DNA of 18,121 nucleotides, from positions 1-18,121 of the forward strand of contig DLMI01000002.1 of assembly GCA_002478145.1 (NCBI GenBank), written 5' to 3'. The position numbers were made by a program, and so were the translations under genes. The stretch's first letter is position 1; the number at the start of each line of letters is the position of its first letter. This stretch comes from Acidobacteria bacterium UBA7540 (lineage in GTDB: Bacteria; Acidobacteriota; Terriglobia; UBA7540). The notes below the pieces were generated by a model. That model made no database searches. It was not told where the DNA came from and saw only the letters and a list, made by a program, of their open reading frames with translations. Shown one piece after another: positions 7,417-13,731 of the stretch.

Positions 7417-8382
7417 TCACGGCCCAACAACAGGATTGGTCAGGGCGCCAATGCCCTCCACCGTCACGCTGACCGTGTCACCCGGTTTGAGGTAGACCGG
7501 CGGCTTGCGGTGATGGCCCACACCCCCCGGCGTGCCCGTCGAAAGAATGTCGCCGACTTCCCAGGTCAGTGATTGGGAGAGGTAGCTCACCAGAAATGGG
7601 ATCTTGAAGATCAGGTCGTGCGTATTCGACTCTTGCATCGTCCGCCCGTTGAGCGTGAGTGAGATTCGCAGGGAGTGCGGGTCGGGAATCTCGTCGGCGG
7701 TGACGATGCAGGGACCGGTAGGCCCGAAGGTATCACAGCTCTTCCCCCGGAACCACTGCCCGTCGCCGATTTGAAGATCACGCGCGCTCACGTCATTAAG
7801 GATGGTGTAGCCGGCGATGTGCTCGAAGACTTTCTCCTCCGGTATGCCTTTCCCACGCTTTCCGACGACCGCTGCAAATTCCGCCTCGTAGTCCACCTCT
7901 GTCGAGTTGGGAGGGAGAACAATGGAATCGCCAGGGCCGCAGATCGTGTTGCCGGACTTCAAGAAGAATACCGGCCGCGGGGGCGATTTGAGGCCCTGTT
8001 CGGCTCGGTGGGATTCATAGTTGAGTCCCACGCAAATAATCTTCCCAGGCCGCAGAAGGGGAGCGCGCAGCCGCACTCTCTCGAGCGGCAGGCACGCTTC
8101 TTGAGGAAGGCACAAAGGCTCTCGAGAGGCAGTCACGGTTTCGAGAATCTCCCCCAGCGCCCGACGCCATGCTTCCCCTCGTTCGAGCAGATCAATCATG
8201 TGGCAAGGGCTCGCTCCTCCAGCCACTACCGTGTCGACAGCCTTTCGCAATTCAGGCCGCGGCTCTGCGCCAAGCGTGCCGCTTCGAAGCGAGTCGATGG
8301 CGAGTCCAATATCGACCACGAAATTGCCCTTCAAAGCGCCCACGCGGTCTTCATCGCCGCTCTCAAACGTTACCAGTTTCAT
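7417..8382 (-). CDS. Fumarylacetoacetate hydrolase (FAH) family protein
   Basis: 321 residues. It carries the FAH C-terminal catalytic fold of cytoplasmic, divalent-metal-dependent C-C hydrolases and decarboxylases acting on 2-oxo/enol acids. Signatures: GKIICVGLNYESH at 113-125, EVDYEAEFAAVVGK at 162-175 with candidate metal ligands Glu166 and Glu168, GYTILNDVSARD at 191-202 with Asp197 as the third ligand, and GDILSTGTPGGVG at 277-289. Residues 1-100 are the more variable N-terminal domain. The ATG at 8382 is preceded by AAGGAGAG. The family covers fumarylpyruvate hydrolase, acylpyruvases and aromatic-degradation enzymes; sequence alone does not choose the substrate. No catabolic partner genes are adjacent, so it is probably a single-gene unit. 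Confidence 0.92.
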   Translation of the reverse strand: MKLVTFESGDEDRVGALKGNFVVDIGLAIDSLRSGTLGAEPRPELRKAVDTVVAGGASPCHMIDLLERGEAWRRALGEILETVTASREPLCLPQEACLPLERVRLRAPLLRPGKIICVGLNYESHRAEQGLKSPPRPVFFLKSGNTICGPGDSIVLPPNSTEVDYEAEFAAVVGKRGKGIPEEKVFEHIAGYTILNDVSARDLQIGDGQWFRGKSCDTFGPTGPCIVTADEIPDPHSLRISLTLNGRTMQESNTHDLIFKIPFLVSYLSQSLTWEVGDILSTGTPGGVGHHRKPPVYLKPGDTVSVTVEGIGALTNPVVGP

Positions 8383-8824
8383 CTTAGAACAACTCTCCTT
8401 TTGTTATAGGGAAGTGTCGCCGGTCTGGCCGCATGGACTCCCCTTGGCAGAGAGTCAATTGCCGCGCACTGCCCCGCTCAGTGCAACTCACCTTCGACCA
8501 GAAGGCGGATAGTTTACTGCAACTTGTCAGTATCTTCCATCATCGCGTTAGGTGGGCGCATGATTCATTGAAAGCATGATGCCAAGTTTCGAGAAAGCTG
8601 TTGCGCGTGTCCTGGATTAGGCGCACAATAGGGTATGCTCTCCTGATCGACGGAAGCGGCCCGGTTTGCCGAGGGCGCAAATTGAGGAGGCTGCAAGTCC
8701 GGGCTGGCGCGCCGAAAGCCGAAAGACTGTGGGGGACGGGTTTCGGATCGAACAATTTGAGTCAAGATGTTAAGGAACGCTAAAGCAACCCAAGGCTTAT
8801 CCTTCCTGATTTGGAGGAAAATTT
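8383..8824. other. Divergent leader region of the FAH gene and purF
   Basis: No gene. The purF-proximal part (8640-8750) has complementary segments: GCCCGG at 8659-8664 with CCGGGC at 8699-8704, an inner GCC/GGC pair, and CCGAAA at 8719-8724 with TTTCGG at 8741-8746. This could be a folded 5' leader. I do not recognise a purine, PRPP or ZTP riboswitch consensus. A weak promoter candidate, TTGAGT (8757-8762) with TAAAGC (8781-8786), follows it. Confidence 0.4.
8813..8817 (+). promoter_or_regulatory. Shine-Dalgarno site deciding the purF TTG start
   Basis: GGAGG, 7 bases before TTG at 8825. No in-frame ATG lies between it and the catalytic cysteine codon, so this site with a TTG start is the only arrangement that yields a complete PurF. 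Confidence 0.85.
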
Positions 8825-10255
8825 TTGGAGCCAGCGTCTCATTTCTTCCCAGTGTTCTCTCTCCCCGAAGACAAGTTTCATGACCATTGTGGGGTTTTCG
8901 CGGTGTATGGTCACCCGGAGGCAGCCAAATTGGCGTACCTGGGCCTTTATGCCCTCCAACACCGGGGGCAGGAAAGCGCCGGCATCGCTGTTTCCGACGG
9001 CGAGACCCTGACCTGCAAGAAGGGCATGGGCCACGTGGACGAGATCTTTCCCTCCGAGGTCATCAAAGGCTTGCCGGGATATCTCGCCATCGGGCACACG
9101 CGCTACTCCACGGCCGGCGACACGGACCTGAAGAACGCCCAACCCCTGAAGGTGAGTTGTCATAAGGGCCAAGTCGCCTTGGCGCACAACGGGAATTTGG
9201 TAAACGCCACCTCCATCCGGCGGGACCTGGAAAGCAGGGGGGACATCTTCCAAACCACCAGCGATACGGAAGTGATCCTGCATTTCTTTGCCCGCTCGCG
9301 CCAGACCGGCGTTCCTGAGGCCGTGGCGGAAGCGCTTGACAAGGTGGTCGGCGCCTACTCACTGGTCATGCTCTTCAAGGACAGCGTTTACGGCATCCGC
9401 GATCCGCGCGGGTTCCGTCCCCTGAGCCTGGGGCAACTCGACGGTGCTTACGTCCTGGCCTCGGAAAGTTGCGCCTTTGACCTGATCAATGCCAAATTCA
9501 TTCGCGACGTTGAGCCGGGCGAGATGGTCATCCTGGACCGGCGTGGCGTCACCTCGCTGCATTTTGCTCCCCCTGCCACGCCCGCGCATTGCATCTTTGA
9601 GCATGTCTATTTTTCCCGTCCCGATAGCGTGGTGTTTGGACGTTCGGTGCAGGCCAGCCGCGAAATGCTGGGACGCTTTCTGGCCCGTGAGCACCCGGTG
9701 GAGGCCGACCTTGTGGTTCCGGTTCCAGATTCCGGCGTGCCGGCGGCAACAGGCTTTGCTGAGGAATCGGGGATCCCGCTGAAGATTGCCTTGATCCGCA
9801 ACCATTATGTTGGCCGCACCTTTATTGAACCCAGCCAGGCTATCCGGGATTTCGGCGTCAAGCTGAAGCTTAATCCCGTGCGCAGCCTGCTGGAGGGGAA
9901 ACGAGTCGTTCTGGTGGACGACTCGATTGTCCGGGGCACCACCAGCGCGATGATCGTGCGCATTGTGAGAGAAGCCGGGGCAAAGGAAATCCACATGCGA
10001 ATCAGTTGCCCGCCCACAGCCTCGCCTTGCTTTTACGGGATCGACACGCCAACCAAAAAGGAATTGATCGCATCCACACACAGTGTCGAGGAAATACGAC
10101 AATTCCTGGGGGCTGACTCCCTGGGCTACCTCTCGCTCGAGGGTCTGCGCCGGGCGGTGGGCGATACGCAGGGGCGATACTGCCTTGCCTGTTACACTGC
10201 AAATTATCCCACCGCCATTCAAGAGCCCCTCCTTACGATTCGGAACCGGGACTGA
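8825..10255 (+). CDS. purF: Amidophosphoribosyltransferase PurF (Fe-S type)
   Basis: 476 residues. It catalyses the first committed purine step: PRPP plus glutamine to 5-phosphoribosylamine. The N-terminal Ntn glutaminase domain starts at Cys22 (CGVFAVYG), leaving a 21-residue leader that should be cleaved, as in B. subtilis PurF, where the propeptide is shorter. Other glutaminase marks are LQHRGQESAGIA (44-55), GHTRYSTAG (90-98) and HNGNLVN (121-127). The PRTase domain has the PRPP loop VVLVDDSIVRGTTS (361-374). Cys256 (HCIFEHVYF), Cys402 (SPCFYGID), Cys453 and Cys456 (YCLAC) match the four cysteines that bind the 4Fe-4S cluster in the B. subtilis type. Translation starts at TTG. First gene of purF-lepB-purM-purN; lepB follows after 5 bases. 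Confidence 0.96.
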   Translation: MEPASHFFPVFSLPEDKFHDHCGVFAVYGHPEAAKLAYLGLYALQHRGQESAGIAVSDGETLTCKKGMGHVDEIFPSEVIKGLPGYLAIGHTRYSTAGDTDLKNAQPLKVSCHKGQVALAHNGNLVNATSIRRDLESRGDIFQTTSDTEVILHFFARSRQTGVPEAVAEALDKVVGAYSLVMLFKDSVYGIRDPRGFRPLSLGQLDGAYVLASESCAFDLINAKFIRDVEPGEMVILDRRGVTSLHFAPPATPAHCIFEHVYFSRPDSVVFGRSVQASREMLGRFLAREHPVEADLVVPVPDSGVPAATGFAEESGIPLKIALIRNHYVGRTFIEPSQAIRDFGVKLKLNPVRSLLEGKRVVLVDDSIVRGTTSAMIVRIVREAGAKEIHMRISCPPTASPCFYGIDTPTKKELIASTHSVEEIRQFLGADSLGYLSLEGLRRAVGDTQGRYCLACYTANYPTAIQEPLLTIRNRD

Positions 10256-10260
10256 GAGTT

Positions 10261-11094
10261 ATGGAACCGCTCGAGAACGAAAAACAAGCAAGCCCTGTTT
10301 CAGAACCGCCTGAGCCGGCAAGCGAAGGTCCGGGCACGAAGTCTGAGCACCGGGAAAGCGTCTGGGAGACTGTCCGTTCCTTGCTGATCGTCCTGGTGGG
10401 CGTCTTCTGCATTCGGACCTTCATTGCGGAAGCCACCGTGATTCCCACCGGCTCCATGGAACAGACGATCCTGATTGGCGATCATGTGTTTCTGAATAAG
10501 CTGCTTTACGGGCCGCGGCTTCCTTACACTTCCCTTCGCATTCCTCCGCTCCGGACTGTGCACCAGCAGGATATTATTGCCTTTCGGTATCCCCGAAATC
10601 CGTCCGTAATGTTTGTGAAACGCGTCATCGCCGTGGGCGGCGACGTGCTCAGGGTCGAAGACAGGAAGGTTTTCGTCAACGGTAAGCCGCTCAACGAGCC
10701 TTACGCGCAATTCCAGTACTCATCCACCTTGCCGTTGCGGGACAACTTTCCTCCTCCCATTAATGCTCTGGATACCTTGCCAGCCGCCTGGGGGCTGGAC
10801 CCGGCGTGGTCGCGGGAAATGCCCAATTTCATTCGGGAAGATGGTTTGCACGTGCCGCAGGGATATCTTTTCTGCATGGGCGACAACCGGGATAACTCGC
10901 TGGATAGCAGGTTCTGGGGATTTGTTCCGGAAGAAAACGTGGTGGGCGAGCCGCTCTTCGTTTATTGGTCGTATGATGCCCCCAGCCGGGACTGGACGAG
11001 TGAGGAACTGGCGTCGCGACTGAGGTTTGACGCATCCATCGTTTGGAACTTCTTCACCAAAACTCGCTGGTCGAGGACAGGCAAGACCTTCTAA
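10261..11094 (+). CDS. lepB: Signal peptidase I
   Basis: 277 residues. An inner-membrane serine protease that cleaves signal peptides from exported proteins. An acidic, proline-rich cytoplasmic N-terminus (1-36) is followed by one membrane helix (about 38-56) and the periplasmic catalytic domain. Box B, IPTGSMEQTI (61-70), carries the nucleophile Ser65. Box D, MFVKRVIAVGGD (117-128), carries the base Lys120. Box E is FCMGDNRDNSLDSRFWG (204-220). An insertion of about 45 residues lies between 145 and 190. It starts 5 bases after purF and ends 5 bases before purM, so it is probably translationally coupled. There is no strong ribosome site. Its place inside a purine operon is odd functionally. 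Confidence 0.95.
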   Translation: MEPLENEKQASPVSEPPEPASEGPGTKSEHRESVWETVRSLLIVLVGVFCIRTFIAEATVIPTGSMEQTILIGDHVFLNKLLYGPRLPYTSLRIPPLRTVHQQDIIAFRYPRNPSVMFVKRVIAVGGDVLRVEDRKVFVNGKPLNEPYAQFQYSSTLPLRDNFPPPINALDTLPAAWGLDPAWSREMPNFIREDGLHVPQGYLFCMGDNRDNSLDSRFWGFVPEENVVGEPLFVYWSYDAPSRDWTSEELASRLRFDASIVWNFFTKTRWSRTGKTF

Positions 11095-11099
11095 AACCC

Positions 11100-12119
11100 A
11101 TGCTTTATCGTGACGCTGGTGTTGACATTGATGCTGCAACCGAAGCCAAAACAGCAATCAAGCAATTAGCGCGCAAGACTTTCAATGTGCGCGTGCTGAA
11201 AGATGTTGGGGCCTTTGGAGGATTCTTCTCCATCAAGGACCTTCCTCGCGACGCCGTTCTTATTTCCAGCATCGACGGCGTGGGAACCAAACTGAAAATT
11301 GCCTTCGCCTTGAATCGCCATTCGACCGTCGGAGCTGATCTGGTCAACCATTGCGTCAACGACATCGCGGTCCATGGCGCGGCGCCCTTGTTCTTGCTCG
11401 ACTACCTGGCAACGGGGAAAATGCATCCGAAAGTCGTCACGGAAGTCGTGCGCGGGCTGGCCCTGGCGTGCCGCTCCGAGGGCTGCGCTCTGATCGGCGG
11501 CGAAACGGCGGAGATGCCGGGATTTTACCCGCCCAATGAATATGATCTGGCAGGCTGCATCGTGGGCTGGGTGCGGCGGCGCGAGATCATCGATGGCGGC
11601 CGAGTCTGCCCGGGAGACGTGATCGTTGGGCTTCCTTCGATGGGACTGCACACGAATGGATACTCCCTTGCGCGTAAGGTCCTGCTCGAAAAGGAAGGGA
11701 TCAAGCTCACCGAGCAGGTGCCGGAACTTGGCCGGACCTTGGGGGATGAGCTGCTCGCGCCACACCGGTGCTACTGGAAAGTCGTCAAGCCCCTGCTCGC
11801 TGAGCATTTGCTCAAGGGATTGGTCCACGTCACCGGTGGCGGCATCACCGACAACACGCCGCGCATACTTCCGACAGGAACGCAGGCCGTGGTTCGCTTG
11901 GGAGCCTGGCCGGTGCTGCCGGTTTTCGAATTGATTGCCCGGCTCGGGCGCGTCCCGGAGTCCGACATGCTTCGCACCTTCAATATGGGGATCGGCATGA
12001 TGCTGATTGTGGCGAAGCGAAAGCTCGCTCGCGTTGCGACTCTGCTCGCTCGACAGCGCGAAAAGTTCTGGGTCATCGGCGAAATCCAACGTGGAAAGCC
12101 GAGCGTGAAGTACGTCTGA
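11100..12119 (+). CDS. purM: Phosphoribosylformylglycinamidine cyclo-ligase (AIR synthetase) PurM
   Basis: 339 residues (E. coli 345). ATP-dependent closure of FGAM to AIR, step five of purine synthesis. Visible family blocks: YRDAGVDIDA at 3-12, the glycine-rich SSIDGVGTKLK (56-66), GADLVNHCVNDI (78-89), LIGGETAEMPGFY (131-143), GLPSMGLHTNGYSLAR (177-192), HVTGGGITDN (243-252) and TFNMGIGMM (293-301). I started at ATG 11100 because MLYRDAGVDIDA fits the PurM N-terminus; a TTG 19 codons upstream overlaps lepB and has no ribosome site. The gap after lepB is 5 bases. Repeat tract D begins 1 base after the stop codon. Confidence 0.96.
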   Translation: MLYRDAGVDIDAATEAKTAIKQLARKTFNVRVLKDVGAFGGFFSIKDLPRDAVLISSIDGVGTKLKIAFALNRHSTVGADLVNHCVNDIAVHGAAPLFLLDYLATGKMHPKVVTEVVRGLALACRSEGCALIGGETAEMPGFYPPNEYDLAGCIVGWVRRREIIDGGRVCPGDVIVGLPSMGLHTNGYSLARKVLLEKEGIKLTEQVPELGRTLGDELLAPHRCYWKVVKPLLAEHLLKGLVHVTGGGITDNTPRILPTGTQAVVRLGAWPVLPVFELIARLGRVPESDMLRTFNMGIGMMLIVAKRKLARVATLLARQREKFWVIGEIQRGKPSVKYV

Positions 12120-12120
12120 A

Positions 12121-12288
12121 CATTGGCGATTGGTCATTGGTGATTGGTGATTAGTGACTGACAATCTGAGCATTTGCGATTGGTGATCTGTGATTGGTGA
12201 ATGACAGTATTGACAGTCAGCGATTAGCAATCGACAATGGGCAATTACCAATCACCAATCACAAATCACCAATCATCAATCACCAATG
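12121..12288. repeat. Heptad repeat tract D, filling the purM-purN gap
   Basis: Exactly 24 units of 7 bp (168 bases) starting 1 base after the purM stop. The left arm is built on GATTGGT/CATTGGT; after drifting units in the middle (about 12156-12239) the right arm is built on ACCAATC/ACAAATC, the reverse complement. It ends at 12288, and an in-frame ATG for purN occurs at 12290. Indels are absent or are multiples of 7, since the phase never slips. The arms can pair into a long imperfect hairpin that would bring purM and purN close together. Confidence 0.93.
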
Positions 12289-12298
12289 GATGGCTCTC

Positions 12299-12901
12299 AT
12301 GAAGAATCTTGGCATCCTGCTCTCCGGACGCGGCTCGAACTTTGAGGCCATCGCCCGCAACGTTGAGGCGGGGAAAATCCCCGCCCAAATCGCCGTCGTG
12401 ATCAGCAACAAGGAGGAAGCTGCCGGCCTTGCCACGGCCAGAAAGATGGGCCTCAAGACCCGCTTCATTCCGTCGACCGGGAAAGAACGCGAAGCCTTCG
12501 ACCGTGAAGTCGTTTCGGTTCTGAAGGAATTTCAGGTTGATGTGGTGTGCCTGGCAGGTTTCATGCGCATTCTCAGCCCTTATTTCGTTCGCGCGTTTCC
12601 GCGTCGCATCCTGAATATTCATCCCGCCTTGCTGCCTGCGTTTCCAGGAACCGACGCGCAGAAACAGGCGCTGGATTACGGCGTAAAATTCACCGGCTGT
12701 ACGGTTCACATCGTAGATGAAGGTGTCGACTCCGGCCCCATCGTCTGCCAAGCCGTTGTCCCGGTTTTGGATGAAGACACGCCTGAATCTCTCGCCGCGC
12801 GAATCTTGAAGGAGGAGCACCGGATCTATTCTGAAGCTGTCTGCCTGCTCGTGGAAGACAAGGTCCGCGTCCAAGGGCGGCGACTCTTGAGGAAAGATTG
12901 A
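12299..12901 (+). CDS. purN: Phosphoribosylglycinamide formyltransferase PurN
   Basis: 200 residues (E. coli 212). It transfers formyl from 10-formyl-THF to GAR, the third step of purine synthesis. The phosphate-binding start is ILLSGRGSNFEA (6-17). Catalytic residues fall at the same numbers as in E. coli: Asn106 and His108 in NIHPALLPAFPG, and Asp144 in GVDSGP. LAGFMRILSP (85-94) is also typical. I chose ATG 12299 because MKNLGILLSG is the usual N-terminus; ATG 12290, three codons earlier, is also possible and overlaps the end of repeat tract D. The frame is open further upstream, but those codons are repeat-derived. There is no clear ribosome site. It ends right beside a toxin-antitoxin remnant on the other strand. 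Confidence 0.95.
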   Translation: MKNLGILLSGRGSNFEAIARNVEAGKIPAQIAVVISNKEEAAGLATARKMGLKTRFIPSTGKEREAFDREVVSVLKEFQVDVVCLAGFMRILSPYFVRAFPRRILNIHPALLPAFPGTDAQKQALDYGVKFTGCTVHIVDEGVDSGPIVCQAVVPVLDEDTPESLAARILKEEHRIYSEAVCLLVEDKVRVQGRRLLRKD

Positions 12902-12902
12902 T

Positions 12903-13013
12903 AAGGCCGTTGAACCACTCAGCGCCCTGCCAGGGGGCGTTCTCGATCAGGTACTGGAAAAGTTCCCGCAGGTCGGATTCCGCTCTGGCAAGGAGTCTAA
13001 CGCGGCATGCCAT
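12903..13013 (-). pseudogene. ParE/RelE-like toxin remnant (N-terminal third)
   Basis: Minus-strand ATG at 13013 begins MACRVRLLARAESDLRE, followed by LFQYLIENAPWQGAEWFNGL. This has the ParE/RelE plasmid-stabilisation pattern (x-RVRLxxxAExDLxEIxxYI...AxxWFxGL). After about 37 residues the homology stops near 12903, and the continuing frame is only the antisense of purN, so the rest of the toxin (normally about 90-100 residues) is missing. It overlaps an antitoxin tail upstream, as in an intact antitoxin-toxin pair. It is a dead relic. Confidence 0.7.
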
Positions 13014-13059
13014 ACTTGGCCCGGATTTCTTCGAAAGCCAAATCCCGTTGACTCTGCGC
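12997..13059 (-). pseudogene. Antitoxin C-terminal tail upstream of the ParE-like remnant
   Basis: In the frame overlapping the toxin start the minus strand encodes QRDLAFEEIRAKYGMPR and then TAG at 12997-12999. A tail of this kind, with the antitoxin stop overlapping the toxin ATG (overlap about 17 bases), is typical of ParD/RelB-type pairs. The frame is closed about 7 codons further upstream by TAA, so the DNA-binding part is lost. The short length limits certainty. Confidence 0.5.
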
Positions 13060-13093
13060 CGGGCTGGGTGCAAAATTTTATTTTGGGGTTAGC

Positions 13094-13134
13094 GGGGGCG
13101 AAGCAGCCGAGCATTCGGCGTGCTTGCCGCCCCC
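13094..13134. other. Strong compound hairpin upstream of ccmE
   Basis: GGGGGCG (13094-13100) pairs with CGCCCCC (13128-13134), AAGCA (13101-13105) with TGCTT (13121-13125), and CCGA (13107-13110) with TCGG (13115-13118) around a GCAT loop. It lies 25 bases before the ccmE ATG. There is no T run on the plus strand. It may be a leader structure of the ccm genes or the relic of a terminator after the vanished toxin locus. Confidence 0.55.
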
Positions 13135-13158
13135 AGGGCGTAAACGTCGCATTGAGCT

Positions 13159-13602
13159 ATGAAAAACAGGAAGCTGAAGTTTGGGATAGGTGTCGGCATT
13201 ATTCTCGCCGTAGTAGGCTGGGAAGCTGTTTCGGGCTTCCAGCAAAGCAAGACGTATTACGTCACCGTAAACGAACTCACGCACGGGCAGGCTGCGCGGC
13301 GTCGCGTTCGTGTGGGAGGCACCGTCGAGCCCGGCTCGGTTGAACGCCGGGCGGGGAAGCTCACCTTCCGCCTCGCTCAGGATGCCAATTCCATCCCGGT
13401 GACTTACGTGGGCACCGACACCTTGCCGGACACCTTCAAAGACGGTGCGCAGGCCATCATCGATGGAGATTACCTTTCAAGCGGCGAGTTTCATGCCGAG
13501 AAAATCCAGGCGAAATGCGCCTCGAAGTATCAGGCGGCTCCGGCATCCCCAGCAGGCGGACCCAAGAATCCCAAGGTTGCGGGTTTGGACCCGCCAAAGT
13601 AA
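13159..13602 (+). CDS. ccmE: Cytochrome c maturation heme chaperone CcmE, CxxxY type
   Basis: 147 residues. One N-terminal membrane anchor (about 7-24) and a periplasmic OB-fold that takes heme from the CcmABCD complex and passes it to CcmF. Family features: YYVTVNEL (33-40), RVRVGGTVEPGSV (49-61), the TYVGTDTLPDTFKDG stretch (82-96) and the heme-binding end near 118-124. Most bacterial CcmE proteins attach heme through His in HxxxY; here the motif is CASKY, with Cys120 and Tyr124. The Cys form is known from archaea and some Desulfovibrio. The tail after 126 is Ala/Pro/Gly-rich. ATG 13159 has no strong ribosome site. ccmF follows across repeat tract E. Confidence 0.9.
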   Translation: MKNRKLKFGIGVGIILAVVGWEAVSGFQQSKTYYVTVNELTHGQAARRRVRVGGTVEPGSVERRAGKLTFRLAQDANSIPVTYVGTDTLPDTFKDGAQAIIDGDYLSSGEFHAEKIQAKCASKYQAAPASPAGGPKNPKVAGLDPPK

Positions 13603-13612
13603 GCCCGGTTTT

Positions 13613-13717
13613 CATTGCCGATTGCCGATTGTCGATTGAAGAAGTGGTGAGGCAACTTAAGTGGTGAGGCAACTTCCTCCCCTGTCAATCGGCAATCGCC
13701 AATCGCAAATCGGCAAT
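13613..13717. repeat. Heptad repeat tract E, filling the ccmE-ccmF gap
   Basis: Fifteen 7-bp units from 10 bases after the ccmE stop to 3 bases before the ccmF ribosome site (GGAGAG at 13721-13726). The left arm is GATTGCC/GATTGTC, the right arm its reverse complement, CGGCAAT/CGCCAAT. The centre holds a 17-bp unit, AAGTGGTGAGGCAACTT, present twice in tandem at about 13642-13675. The arms can pair over about 30 bases with mismatches. Confidence 0.9.
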
Positions 13718-13731
13718 TCCGGAGAGCTCTT

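Noticed and set aside
8681..8704. GAGG...AAGTCCGGGC resembles the RNase P RNA P4 strand
   Set aside because: The match has an insertion, and the remaining 300 bases and 3' conserved parts of RNase P RNA are missing; purF begins 120 bases later.
11166..12251. 361-codon minus-strand open frame opposite purM
   Set aside because: Shadow of purM extended by repeat tract D; no recognisable protein features.
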